Numbered from the stretch's first letter, positions 18,650-27,708 are shown. The stretch: 64,000 bases of DNA from Cryobacterium flavum (GCF_900103805.1 NZ_FNIB01000002.1:124001-188000), one strand, 5' to 3'. Notes: generated by a model not told the origin, from the letters alone. Numbers and translations: made by a program.

Positions 18650-19190
18650 CGGACACCTCCAGCCGGGTGCGGAGGCGGGTCAGGCTGCGCCGCATGTGGC
18701 TCTTGACCGTGCCGAGCGGCAGCCCGAGACTGTCGGCGATCTGCACCTGGGTGAGATCGTCGAAAAAGGCCAGGCGCATCACCTGCCGTGGCACCGGTTC
18801 AAGCCGGTCGATTTCGTCGCCGACCAGCACCCGGTTGACCACGCTCACGCTGTCGTCGACCCGATGGGCGGGGATGGTCGCCGCGATGGACTCTTCTAGC
18901 CGTCGCTGTCGGCTACGGGCCTCGTGGGTGTCGGCGACCACATGCCTCGTGATTCCGATCAACCAGGCCGGCAGGCGGGAACGGGCCGGGTCGAACCCGG
19001 ATCGCCCCCGCCAGGCGGCAATGAACACCTTCTGGGTGACGTCCTCGGCGTCAGCCGCATTGGCGAGGGAGCGCACGGCGATCGTGAAGACCAGGGGCGA
19101 CCAGCGCGCGTAAGCCGCAGCGAGGGCACGCTCATCACCGTCCTGAAAGGCGCGGGCCAGAGCCGCGTCATCGTCGGTGGGTGCGCTCAC
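18636..19190 (-). CDS. sigK: ECF RNA polymerase sigma factor, SigK type
   Basis: A 184-residue extracytoplasmic-function sigma factor. Sigma region 2 includes [20 protein letters not shown]. Sigma region 4 includes [28 protein letters not shown] with its helix-turn-helix. The GTG at 19190 begins at a typical distance from region 2; the reading frame is open further upstream to 19331 but that stretch looks non-conserved. It overlaps rskA by 14 bases, the standard coupled arrangement. Most likely it activates itself and the secreted DUF4397 gene. Confidence 0.88.
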   Translation of the reverse strand: MSAPTDDDAALARAFQDGDERALAAAYARWSPLVFTIAVRSLANAADAEDVTQKVFIAAWRGRSGFDPARSRLPAWLIGITRHVVADTHEARSRQRRLEESIAATIPAHRVDDSVSVVNRVLVGDEIDRLEPVPRQVMRLAFFDDLTQVQIADSLGLPLGTVKSHMRRSLTRLRTRLEVSDDSY

Positions 19191-19443
19191 GTGAGTGTGG
19201 GTCCTTCGGGCCGAAACACGAACCGGGCAGGGGCGCTTCGGCCGGACACTCCGGGTGTCAACCTCCGCGCGCACCAGCATAGTGAGTTTCCTTCGACTCG
19301 GTTGCGGTACCCGCTCGAGCAAAGGGGCCACAGCAGCAAACCCGACGTCGCTTGCTGTGGCCCTTCCCGGGGCGGGAAACCACTTACTCCTCTATTTCTC
19401 TCCTCGAGGGCGAAACGGATGCACCCTGCCGCAGCTCACGGCT

Positions 19444-20925
19444 CTACGGCGTCGGCGTGAGCGTGTACTTCGTCGAGAGATACTCCTGGATTCCCTCGAG
19501 CCCGCCCTCGCGGCCGAGGCCGGACTGCTTGACGCCGCCGAACGGTGCGGCGGCGTTGGAGACGACACCGGTGTTCAGGCCCATCATGCCGGTCTGTAGC
19601 TTCTCGATCAAGCGCTGGCCGCGCGCGAGATCGGTCGTGAACACATAGCTGATCAAGCCGAACTCGGTGTCGTTGGCGAGGCGCACGGCATCCGCTTCGT
19701 CGGTGAACGTGCTGATTGCCAGCACAGGGCCGAAGATTTCGTCGCGCAGAATATCGCTGCCGGCCTTGACGTCGGTCAGTACCGTGGGCGCATAGAAGGT
19801 TCCCTCGCGCTCGATGGCGGCGCCGCCGGTAAGCAGGGTCGCGCCACGGGTGAGGGCGTCTTGCACCAGGGAATCGGCCTTGGCGACGGCTTTGCCATCG
19901 ATCAGCGGGCCGATGGTAATGCCGGCCTCTGTGCCACGGCCGATCTGGAACGCTTCAACGCGTTCGGTGATGCGGCGGGCGAATTCGGCGGCGACGGACT
20001 CGTGCACGATGAAGCGGTTGGCAGCTGTGCAGGCCTGGCCGATGTTGCGGAACTTGGCGATGAGCGCGCCATCGACGGCCTTGTCGAGGTCGGCGTCGGC
20101 GAAGACGACGAACGGTGCATTGCCGCCGAGCTCCATCGAGGTGCGCAGCACGTTCTCGGCGGAGAGCTTGATCAGCGACTTGCCGACCGCGGTCGACCCG
20201 GTGAAGCTGAGCTTGCGAAGGCGCGGGTCGGCGATGATCGGTTCGGACACCGCGCCGGACTGCGACGTCGTGATGACGTTAACGACGCCCGCGGGTAGGC
20301 CAGCCTCTTCGAGCAGGGCCACGAAGTGCAGGGTGGTTAGCGGGGTGAGCGCGGCCGGCTTGACGACGACGGTACAGCCGGCGGCGAGCGCCGGGGCAAT
20401 TTTGCGCGTCGCCATGGCGAGCGGAAAGTTCCACGGGGTGATCAGAAAGCACGGGCCCACCGGATGCTGGGTGACGATCATACGACCGGTGCCCTCGGGG
20501 TTGGTGCCGTAGCGGCCGCTGATGCGCACCGCTTCTTCGCTGAACCAGCGCAGGAATTCGCCGCCGTAGGCGACCTCGCCGAGCGCCTCGGGCAGCGGCT
20601 TGCCCATTTCGATGGTCATGAGCAGCGCGAACTCCTGCTTGCGTTCCTGCAGCAGGTCGAAGGCGCGGCGCAGAATTTCACCCCGCACCCGGGCCGGCGT
20701 CGCAGCCCAGTCGGCCTGGGCGGCGTCGGCGGCGTCGAGGGCTGCAGTGCCGTCGGCCACACTCGCGTCGGCGATGGTCTTGATGACGCGGCCGGTGGCC
20801 GGGTCGGTGACATTGAGGGTGCGGCCGCCGGTGGCGGCGACCCACTTGCCGTTGATGTAGAGCTGGTTCGGGACGCGAGCGAGCAGCTCGGATTCGTTCG
20901 TTGGCGCTTCGGTAACAACCGTCAT
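19444..20925 (-). CDS. gabD: Succinate-semialdehyde dehydrogenase
   Basis: A 493-residue aldehyde dehydrogenase oxidising succinate semialdehyde to succinate with NAD(P). Visible are the cofactor/active-site motifs TPWNFPLAMATRKIAPAL, FTGSTAVGK, the general base in MELGGNAPF and the nucleophile Cys299 in GQACTAANRF. ATG at 20925 has GGGAG upstream. It is divergent from the homoprotocatechuate cluster, whose last step (HpaI) releases succinate semialdehyde. The location therefore supports this substrate over other aldehydes. The 253 bases between it and sigK hold no gene that I can see. Confidence 0.87.
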   Translation of the reverse strand: MTVVTEAPTNESELLARVPNQLYINGKWVAATGGRTLNVTDPATGRVIKTIADASVADGTAALDAADAAQADWAATPARVRGEILRRAFDLLQERKQEFALLMTIEMGKPLPEALGEVAYGGEFLRWFSEEAVRISGRYGTNPEGTGRMIVTQHPVGPCFLITPWNFPLAMATRKIAPALAAGCTVVVKPAALTPLTTLHFVALLEEAGLPAGVVNVITTSQSGAVSEPIIADPRLRKLSFTGSTAVGKSLIKLSAENVLRTSMELGGNAPFVVFADADLDKAVDGALIAKFRNIGQACTAANRFIVHESVAAEFARRITERVEAFQIGRGTEAGITIGPLIDGKAVAKADSLVQDALTRGATLLTGGAAIEREGTFYAPTVLTDVKAGSDILRDEIFGPVLAISTFTDEADAVRLANDTEFGLISYVFTTDLARGQRLIEKLQTGMMGLNTGVVSNAAAPFGGVKQSGLGREGGLEGIQEYLSTKYTLTPTP

Positions 20926-21140
20926 TGCATCTCCCAATACTTTGTCTGCCCGTCTATCTGACGGTAATAGCCTAGCTGCGCCCACCAACAGGGGCGCTGA
21001 GCGCTTGTGGTTCAGCTCAACATCACGGAAACGATCATGCTGGCGTGGTGCGCGGCCACGCTACGCGCGAACCTTAGGGCCGGCTTGTCGACCGGCGCAC
21101 GGTTGGGGCGTAACGGCGCACCCTCACGCTGAAGAAGGGG

Positions 21141-21177
21141 TTGCATCTTTCGACTGATCGTATATGATTTCAAATAC
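21141..21177 (+). promoter_or_regulatory. Promoter and overlapping operator of the hpa cluster
   Basis: TTGCAT (21141) and TATGAT (21163) are spaced by 16 bases. An inverted repeat GTATATGA-TT-TCAAATAC (21160-21177, one mismatch in 8-bp arms) covers the -10 box. Its TnT/GTAT-type arms are the kind bound by FadR-subfamily GntR repressors, and the second gene of the operon encodes such a protein. Repression by occlusion is inferred. Confidence 0.6.
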
Positions 21178-21204
21178 ACACGTAGCGCAGCGAGAGGACA
21201 TCAC

Positions 21205-22656
21205 ATGCAGAACCCCGCACCATTCACCGGCACCCCCGGCAAGGTGATCGCCCTGCACCTCAACTATCCCTCCCGCATTGCCCAGCGCGGCCGCACGCCG
21301 GAACAGCCGTCATACTTCCTGAAGCCCGGCAGCTCGGTGAGCGCCTCCGGCACCCCGATCGAACGCCCGGCCGGCACCGAACTGCTCGCCTTCGAGGGCG
21401 AGATCGCCCTGATCATCGGCCACAGCATCCGTCGGGTAACCCCGGAGCAGGGCTGGGCGGCCGTCTCCGGCGTCACCGCCGCCAACGATTTCGGCGTCTA
21501 CGACCTGCGCTACGCCGACAAGGGCTCAAATCTGAAGTCCAAGGGCGGCGACGGCTTCACCCCGCTCGGCCCGACCGTGATCAACGCCACAGACATTCAA
21601 CCGGATGCCCTCCGGGTGCGCACGTGGGTCAATGGCGCGTTGGTGCAGAACGACACCACGGCGCACCTGGCCTTCGGGTTCGGCCGTCTGGTCGCCGACC
21701 TCTCCCAGCTGATGACCCTCGAACCGGGCGATGTGATTCTCACCGGAACCCCCGCCGGTTCCTCCGTCGTGCAGCCTGGCGACGTGGTCGAGGTCGAAGT
21801 GGATGCCCCCACCGCGCCCGGCGCGCCCAGCACCGGGCGACTGGTCACGCCCGTCGTCGCCGGCTCGATCGCCATGGCCGAATACGGTGCCGGCCCGAAG
21901 ATCGACGATCTGCAACGGGCCGAGGCGTGGGGATCGGCCAAAGCGGCCGGACTGCCCACGAAGACACTTCTGACCGACGAGCTCAAAGCGAAAATCAACT
22001 CGGTCGGCACGGCCACGCTCAGCTCCCAGCTGCGCAAGCGCGGCCTGAACAACGTCTCAATCGACGGGCTCCAGTCCACTCGGCCGAGCGTGCGCCTGGT
22101 CGGTCTCGCTCGCACCCTGCGGTTCATTCCCAACCGGGAGGATCTCTTCATCTCGCATGGCGGCGGCTACAACGCGCAAAAGCGCGCCTTCGACTCCCTC
22201 CGCCCCGACGATGTGCTCGTGATCGAGGCCCGCGGCGAGACCGGCACCGGCACCGTCGGCGACATCCTCGCCCTCCGCGCCCAGGTGAACGGCGCGGCCG
22301 GCCTGGTGACGGACGGCGGGGTGCGCGACGTCGCCGCCGTCACCGCCCTGAAAATGCCCACCTACTTCGCCAACGCGCATCCTGCCGTTCTCGGCCGCAA
22401 GCATGTGCCGTGGGACACCGACCTCACCATCGCCTGCGGCGGCGCGGCCGTGCAGCCGGGCGATGTGATCGTCGGCGACGCCGACGGCATCCTGGTGATT
22501 CCGCCGCACCTGATCGAGGAGGTCGTCGCCGACGCGATCGAGCAGGAGCGCGAGGAAACCTTCATCGCCGAGATGGTCGCCGCCGGCGAGGGCGTCGACG
22601 GGCTGTACCCGATGAACGCGAAGTGGAAGGGACGGTACCAGCAATGGCTGCAGTAA
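21205..22656 (+). CDS. hpaG: HpaG-like fusion: FAH-family decarboxylase/isomerase plus RraA-like domain
   Basis: A 483-residue two-domain protein. Residues about 1-240 are a fumarylacetoacetate-hydrolase fold with metal ligands in LLAFEGEIALIIG and ANDFGVYDLR and the loop GDVILTGTPAGS, as in HpaG, which decarboxylates 5-oxopent-3-ene-1,2,5-tricarboxylate and isomerises the product. Residues about 245-483 are an RraA/HMG-aldolase-type domain (GLVTDGGVRDVAAV, VIVGDADGILVIP). Classical HpaG has two FAH domains; here one is replaced by an unrelated fold. RraA-family enzymes can decarboxylate oxaloacetate-like acids, so a split of the two reactions between domains is plausible but unproven. It is the first gene of the operon. 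Confidence 0.85.
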   Translation: MQNPAPFTGTPGKVIALHLNYPSRIAQRGRTPEQPSYFLKPGSSVSASGTPIERPAGTELLAFEGEIALIIGHSIRRVTPEQGWAAVSGVTAANDFGVYDLRYADKGSNLKSKGGDGFTPLGPTVINATDIQPDALRVRTWVNGALVQNDTTAHLAFGFGRLVADLSQLMTLEPGDVILTGTPAGSSVVQPGDVVEVEVDAPTAPGAPSTGRLVTPVVAGSIAMAEYGAGPKIDDLQRAEAWGSAKAAGLPTKTLLTDELKAKINSVGTATLSSQLRKRGLNNVSIDGLQSTRPSVRLVGLARTLRFIPNREDLFISHGGGYNAQKRAFDSLRPDDVLVIEARGETGTGTVGDILALRAQVNGAAGLVTDGGVRDVAAVTALKMPTYFANAHPAVLGRKHVPWDTDLTIACGGAAVQPGDVIVGDADGILVIPPHLIEEVVADAIEQEREETFIAEMVAAGEGVDGLYPMNAKWKGRYQQWLQ

Positions 22657-23351
22657 CAGCGCCGTCGGTCAGCAAGTCGCAACTCGCCTATCAGTGGGTC
22701 AAGGCGCGCATCTCCGACGGAACGTTCACGCCGGGCTACCGTTTAGTCCTGGGCGCAATCGGCAGGGAGCTCGGCGTGAGCGTCGTACCGGTGCGCGAGG
22801 CAATCCGTCGCCTCGAAGCGGAGGGACTGGTCACCTTCGAGCGCAACGTCGGCGCGCAGGTCGCCATGCTCGAGGAGACCGAATATCTCTACACGATGCA
22901 GACCCTGAGTGTCGTCGAGGGCGTCGCGACCGCGCTGTCGGCACCGTTCATCACGGCCGCCGACATCGAACGCGCCCGCTCGGTCAACCAGGCCATGGCC
23001 GCCTCCCTCGAAGACTTGAACCCACACCGGTTCACCGAACTGAACCTCGACTTTCACTCGATCCTGTTTGAGAACTGCCCGAACCCGCACATCCTCGATC
23101 TCGTGCACCGCGGGTGGAACCGCATGAAAGTGCTGCGCGACTCGACCTTCAGCTTTGTGCCCGGCCGCGCCCGCGACTCCGTGTCGGAGCACGAAAACCT
23201 GCTGCAGCTGATCGAATCGGGCTCCGACGCGCTCACGCTCGAGCTGGCCGCGCGCGCCCACCGCACCGGCACACTGGATGCCTTCCTCACGTACCAGAAA
23301 TCGCATCACCCCCACACACCATCCGAACCGTCCCCGAGAAAGAGAGCCTGA
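22644..23351 (+). CDS. GntR-family regulator, FadR subfamily
   Basis: A 235-residue repressor candidate for the hpa operon. The N-terminal winged helix (about residues 12-75) includes IGRELGVSVVPVREAIRRLEAEGLVTF. An all-helical FCD-type effector domain follows, with ELNLDFHSILFENCPN and EHENLLQLIESG carrying the usual Asp/His metal-ligand positions. The start overlaps the end of hpaG by 13 bases, so both are translated together. The palindrome at 21160 is its likely site, and the inducer is probably an early pathway acid. Confidence 0.87.
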   Translation: MAAVTAPSVSKSQLAYQWVKARISDGTFTPGYRLVLGAIGRELGVSVVPVREAIRRLEAEGLVTFERNVGAQVAMLEETEYLYTMQTLSVVEGVATALSAPFITAADIERARSVNQAMAASLEDLNPHRFTELNLDFHSILFENCPNPHILDLVHRGWNRMKVLRDSTFSFVPGRARDSVSEHENLLQLIESGSDALTLELAARAHRTGTLDAFLTYQKSHHPHTPSEPSPRKRA

Positions 23352-23353
23352 CT

Positions 23354-24868
23354 ATGACGCAGACGTCTGTCCAGACCACGCACTACGTCCCCGCCGACCT
23401 GCCCACCAGCATCCGTCATTTCATCGGTGGAGAATTCGTCGACAGTGTCGGAGGCGAAACCTTCGACGTGCTCGACCCGGTGTCGAACCAGACTTACGCC
23501 ACCGCCGCCGCCGGCCAGCAGGCCGACATTGCGCGAGCCGTCGCCGCAGCGAAAGATGCCTTCGACAACGGCCCCTGGCCGCGCATGCTGCCCCGCGCCC
23601 GCGCCCGCGTGCTGCACGCGATCGCCGACGCCGTCGAGGCGCAGGACGCCCGGCTCGCCGAGCTGGAGACCTTCGACACCGGACTGCCGATCACCCAGGC
23701 ACTCGGCCAGGCCCAGCGCGCGGCCGAGAACTTTCGCTTCTTCGCCGACCTGATCGTGGCGCAGGTCGACGACACCTACAAGGTGCCGGGCCGGCAGATC
23801 AACTACGTCAACCGCAAGCCGGTCGGTGTCGCCGGGCTGATCACCCCGTGGAACACCCCGTTCATGCTGGAGAGCTGGAAGCTCGCCCCCGCGCTCGCCT
23901 CCGGCTGCACCGTCGTGCTGAAACCGGCCGAATTCACCCCACTGTCAGCGAGCCTCTGGGCCGAGATCTTTCGCACCGCCGGCGTGCCCGACGGGGTTTT
24001 CAACCTGGTCAACGGCATCGGTGAGGAGGCCGGCGATGCGCTGGTCAAGCATCCTGATGTGCCGCTCATCTCTTTCACCGGCGAGACCACGACCGGCCAG
24101 ACCATCTACCGCAACTGCGCCGCGAACCTCAAGGGCATATCGATGGAACTCGGCGGCAAGTCGCCCGCCGTCGTCTTCGCCGACGCCGACCTCGACGCCG
24201 CGATCGACTCGACCCTGTTCGGCGTGTTCTCCCTCAACGGCGAGCGTTGCACCGCGTCGAGCCGCATTCTGGTCGAACGCTCCATCTACGACGACTTCTG
24301 CGCCCGCTACGCCGCCCGCGCGCAGAGCATCGTGGTCGGCGACCCGCACGACCCGAAAACCGAGGTCGGCGCGCTCGTACACCCCGACCACTACGCCAAG
24401 GTCATGAGCTACGTCGAAATCGGCAAAACCGAGGGTCTACTGCTCGCCGGCGGCGGCCGCCCGGAAGGCCTAACGGAGGGCAACTATGTCTCCCCCACGG
24501 TCTTCGCGGATGTCGCCCCCACCGCCCGCATCTTTCAGGAAGAGATCTTCGGCCCGGTTGTTGCCATCACTCCCTTTGAAACGGATGCCGAAGCGCTCGC
24601 CCTGGCCAACGGTGTGAAGTACGGGCTGGCTGCGTACATCTGGACCACGAACCTCGTTCGCGCCCACAACTTCGCCCAGGCGGTCGATGCCGGCATGGTC
24701 TGGTTGAACTCGCACAACGTGCGGGACCTGCGCACCCCGTTCGGCGGCGTCAAGGCCTCCGGCCTCGGGCACGAGGGCGGCTACCGGTCGATCGATTTCT
24801 ACACCGACTCGCAGGCCGTGCACATAACACTCGCCCCCGTGCACACGCCCCGCTTCGGCGGCAACTAG
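23354..24868 (+). CDS. hpaE: 5-carboxymethyl-2-hydroxymuconate semialdehyde dehydrogenase
   Basis: A 504-residue NAD-dependent aldehyde dehydrogenase oxidising the ring-cleavage semialdehyde made by HpaD. The ALDH hallmarks TPWNTPFMLESWKLAPAL, FTGETTTGQ, MELGGKSPAVVF and nucleophile Cys299 in NGERCTASSR are present. The NTPFMLESWK and NSHNVRDLRTPFGG wording is characteristic of HpaE. It starts two bases after the GntR stop. A palindromic element occupies the 159-base gap before hpaD. Confidence 0.93.
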   Translation: MTQTSVQTTHYVPADLPTSIRHFIGGEFVDSVGGETFDVLDPVSNQTYATAAAGQQADIARAVAAAKDAFDNGPWPRMLPRARARVLHAIADAVEAQDARLAELETFDTGLPITQALGQAQRAAENFRFFADLIVAQVDDTYKVPGRQINYVNRKPVGVAGLITPWNTPFMLESWKLAPALASGCTVVLKPAEFTPLSASLWAEIFRTAGVPDGVFNLVNGIGEEAGDALVKHPDVPLISFTGETTTGQTIYRNCAANLKGISMELGGKSPAVVFADADLDAAIDSTLFGVFSLNGERCTASSRILVERSIYDDFCARYAARAQSIVVGDPHDPKTEVGALVHPDHYAKVMSYVEIGKTEGLLLAGGGRPEGLTEGNYVSPTVFADVAPTARIFQEEIFGPVVAITPFETDAEALALANGVKYGLAAYIWTTNLVRAHNFAQAVDAGMVWLNSHNVRDLRTPFGGVKASGLGHEGGYRSIDFYTDSQAVHITLAPVHTPRFGGN

Positions 24869-24883
24869 TCCCTCACCACCCGG

Positions 24884-24950
24884 GGACGGGGCCCGGGCCC
24901 CGTCCTCGGGCCCAGTTTATAAACTGGGCCCGCGTTCATAAGGTGGGCCC
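24884..24950 (-). repeat. Composite palindromic intergenic element, copy 2
   Basis: Reading leftward, the modules are C (GGGCCCACCTTA at 24950-24939), A (26-bp perfect palindrome 24907-24932 with the same AGTTTA/TAAACT centre) and B (22-bp perfect palindrome 24884-24905, GGACGGGGCCC and complement). This is the same order as copy 1 but in reverse orientation. It lies inside the hpa operon between hpaE and hpaD. Confidence 0.87.
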
Positions 24951-25027
24951 GGCCGCAGGACCCGCGCTGGCGGTCTTGATAGCCAGCCCCACGCATCCAC
25001 TGTAGAAACCTCAACGAGGAGAACCCC

Positions 25028-26104
25028 ATGACACTCAGCCCGATCCCCACCCCCGCCGCAACCCCGCCCGACATCCTGCGCTGCGCCTACATGGACATCG
25101 TCGTGACCGACCTGGCCCGCTCCCGCGAGTTCTACGTCGACATTCTCGGCCTCGTCGTCACCGAGGAGAGCGACACCGAGATCTACCTGCGCAGCTTCGA
25201 GGAGTTCATCCACCACAATCTCGTGCTGCGCCAGGGGCCCATTGCCGCCGTCGCCGCGATGGCGTTCCGGGTGCGCAGCCCCGAAGACGTCGACCTCGCC
25301 GAGGCCTACTATAAGGAGCTCGGCTGCCGCACCGAACGCCGCACCGAGGGCTTTGTCAAGGGAATCGGCGACAGCGTGCGCGTCGAAGACCCGCTCGGCT
25401 TCCCCTACGAATTCTTCTTCGCCACTACCCACGTGGAACGCCTCGCCTGGCGCTACGACCTGCAGGGCCCGGGCGCACTGGTGCGACTGGACCACTTCAA
25501 CCAGGTCACCCCCGACGTCGGCCGCGGCCGCAAATACCTCGAGGACCTGGGCTTTCGCGTCACCGAAGACATTCAGGACGCGGACGGTGTCACCTACGCA
25601 GCCTGGATGCGCCGCAAGGACACCGTGCACGACACCGCGCTCACCGGCGGAAACGGGCCGCGCATGCACCACATCGCGTTCTCGACGCACGAGAAGCACA
25701 ACATCATCTACATCTGCGACAAGCTCGGCGCACTGCGCCAGAGCGACCTGATCGAGCGGGGACCTGGCCGCCACGGCGTCTCGAACGCGTTCTACCTGTA
25801 CCTGCGCGACCCCGACGGCCACCGCGTCGAGATCTACACGCAGGACTACTACACCGGCGACCCTGACAACCCCGTGGTCACCTGGGACGTGCACGACAAC
25901 CAGCGCCGCGACTGGTGGGGCAACCCCGTCGTGCCCAGCTGGTACACGGATGCCTCGCTCGTGCTCGACCTCGACGGCAACCCGCAGCCGGTCGCCCTGC
26001 GCACCGAGTCCAGCGAAATGGCCGTGACCGTCGGCGCCGACGGTTTCTCCTACACTCGCAAAGACGACGAGTTGGCCGGCTTTAAACTCGGCACCACCCT
26101 CTAG
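25028..26104 (+). CDS. hpaD: Homoprotocatechuate (3,4-dihydroxyphenylacetate) 2,3-dioxygenase
   Basis: A 358-residue type I extradiol dioxygenase (VOC fold) opening the ring of 3,4-dihydroxyphenylacetate next to the hydroxyls. The metal ligands are His156 (RLDHFNQVTPD), His215 (MHHIAF) and Glu268 (HRVEIYT), with the acid-base His201 in TVHDTAL. These sit one residue beyond the positions known in the Brevibacterium enzyme. The DWWGNPVVPSWY tail is also typical. GAGGAG lies upstream of the ATG. It is the first committed step of the cluster. Confidence 0.96.
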   Translation: MTLSPIPTPAATPPDILRCAYMDIVVTDLARSREFYVDILGLVVTEESDTEIYLRSFEEFIHHNLVLRQGPIAAVAAMAFRVRSPEDVDLAEAYYKELGCRTERRTEGFVKGIGDSVRVEDPLGFPYEFFFATTHVERLAWRYDLQGPGALVRLDHFNQVTPDVGRGRKYLEDLGFRVTEDIQDADGVTYAAWMRRKDTVHDTALTGGNGPRMHHIAFSTHEKHNIIYICDKLGALRQSDLIERGPGRHGVSNAFYLYLRDPDGHRVEIYTQDYYTGDPDNPVVTWDVHDNQRRDWWGNPVVPSWYTDASLVLDLDGNPQPVALRTESSEMAVTVGADGFSYTRKDDELAGFKLGTTL

Positions 26105-26116
26105 AAGGCAGTGCGC

Positions 26117-26902
26117 ATGCTTGACCAGTCAGTCATTGAAGAGATCGCCGACGAACTCGTCGCGGCCGGGCGGACCCGGTCGACGGTTCCCCTGCTGACC
26201 ACCCGCTACCCCGGCATGACCGTCGACGACGCCTACGCCGTGCAGAGCCTGTGGAAAGAACGCGGCATCGCGGCCGGCCGAAGGCTGGTCGGCCGCAAGA
26301 TCGGCCTGACCTCCAAGGTCATGCAGGTCGCCACCGGCATCACCGAGCCCGATTACGGTGTGATCTTCAGCGACGAGGTCTACGAGAATGGCGCGAGCAT
26401 CCGTTTCGACAGCTTCTCTAACGTGCGCATCGAGGTCGAACTGGCGTTCGTGCTCGGCAAGCCGCTGTCCGGCCCGAACTGCACGCTGTTCGACGTGCTG
26501 GACGCCACGGACTACGTGGTTCCGGCCCTCGAGATTCTCAGCTCGCGCATCGAGATGGCCGGCCGAACCATCGTCGACACCATCTCCGACAACGCGGCGA
26601 TGGGCGGGATGGTTGTGGGCGGCACGCCCGTGAAGGTCGGAGACATCGACCTGCGCTGGGTGTCGGCCTTGCTGTATCGCAACCAGACCATCGAGGAATC
26701 GGGGGTGGCCGCCGCTGTGCTGAACCACCCCGCGGCCGGCGTCTACTGGCTGGCCAACAAGCTGGCCCAGCACGGAACCAGCCTCGAGGCCGGGGAGATC
26801 ATTTTGGCCGGCTCGTTCACCCGCCCGATGTGGGTGGAGCAGGGCGACACCGTGCACGCCGACTATGGACCATTGGGAGCCATCACATGTCGATTCGAAT
26901 AG
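26117..26902 (+). CDS. hpaH: 2-oxohept-3-ene-1,7-dioate hydratase
   Basis: A 261-residue hydratase of the FAH-like 2-oxopent-4-enoate hydratase family that adds water to 2-oxohept-3-enedioate. Metal-binding and catalytic wording includes GRKIGLTSKVMQ, RIEVELAFVLGKPL (ExE ligands), DTISDNAAMGG and GSFTRPMWV. The ATG at 26117 lies 8 bases after GAAGG. A GTG at 26111 is also in frame but too close to that site. The 3' end overlaps hpaI by 16 bases. Confidence 0.94.
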   Translation: MLDQSVIEEIADELVAAGRTRSTVPLLTTRYPGMTVDDAYAVQSLWKERGIAAGRRLVGRKIGLTSKVMQVATGITEPDYGVIFSDEVYENGASIRFDSFSNVRIEVELAFVLGKPLSGPNCTLFDVLDATDYVVPALEILSSRIEMAGRTIVDTISDNAAMGGMVVGGTPVKVGDIDLRWVSALLYRNQTIEESGVAAAVLNHPAAGVYWLANKLAQHGTSLEAGEIILAGSFTRPMWVEQGDTVHADYGPLGAITCRFE

Positions 26903-27708
26903 CCGCAGAGCCGACCTTCCGCGACGTTCTCGCGGGCGCCGCACGCCCTCAGATGGGAATGTGGGTGTGCTCCGGCAGCGCGCTGGTGGCGGAGATCTGC
27001 GCCGGCAGCGGTCTCGATTGGCTTTTGATCGACACCGAACACAGCCCGAACGGCCTCGAGTCGACGCTCAGCCAGCTGCAAGCCGTGCACGGCTACCCCA
27101 TCGTGCCGCTGGTGCGCGCGCCGATCGGGGATCGGATCATCGTGAAACAGCTCCTTGACCTCGGCGCTCAAAATTTGCTCATTCCGATGGTCGACACCGC
27201 CGAGCAGGCCCGCGAGATGGTGGCCGCGGTGCGCTACCCGCCGCTCGGCGTTCGCGGTGTCGGCAGCGCCCTCGCCCGAGCCTCCCGCTGGAACCGTATC
27301 GACGACTACCTGGCCCGCGCCAACGAGACGATCTCACTGTTCGTACAGATCGAGACAACGGATGCCGTGGCCAACATCGCCGAGATCGCCGGCGTCGACG
27401 GCGTCGACGGCCTGTTCGTTGGTCCCTCCGACCTCGCCGCATCGATGGGCTTGCTTGGCCAGCAGGACCACCCCGACATCGTGGCCGCGGTCGAGCAGTG
27501 CATTCGCACTGTCGCGGCGATCGGCAAACCCGTCGGCGTCAATGCCTTCGCGCCAACGACCGCCGACCGTTACCTGGCGGCGGGGGCCAACTTCGTGCTC
27601 GTCGGTGCCGACGTGGCTATCCTCGCCAGGGCCTCGGAGTCGCTCGCCGCCACCTTCATCAGGCCCACGGGTCTGGCCGGGCCCGAGGTCCCACGACCGA
27701 GTTACTGA
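26887..27708 (+). CDS. hpaI: 4-hydroxy-2-oxoheptane-1,7-dioate aldolase
   Basis: A 273-residue class II aldolase of the HpcH/HpaI family that splits 4-hydroxy-2-oxoheptanedioate to pyruvate and succinate semialdehyde. Visible are LLIDTEHSPN, the substrate/metal stretch IPMVDTAEQAREMV, GVRGVGS, the metal-ligand Glu in FVQIETTDAV and FVGPSDLAASMG. It overlaps hpaH by 16 bases. Its stop codon falls inside a 16-bp tandem repeat. The product aldehyde is presumably taken up by the divergent gabD enzyme. Confidence 0.95.
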   Translation: MSIRIAAEPTFRDVLAGAARPQMGMWVCSGSALVAEICAGSGLDWLLIDTEHSPNGLESTLSQLQAVHGYPIVPLVRAPIGDRIIVKQLLDLGAQNLLIPMVDTAEQAREMVAAVRYPPLGVRGVGSALARASRWNRIDDYLARANETISLFVQIETTDAVANIAEIAGVDGVDGLFVGPSDLAASMGLLGQQDHPDIVAAVEQCIRTVAAIGKPVGVNAFAPTTADRYLAAGANFVLVGADVAILARASESLAATFIRPTGLAGPEVPRPSY

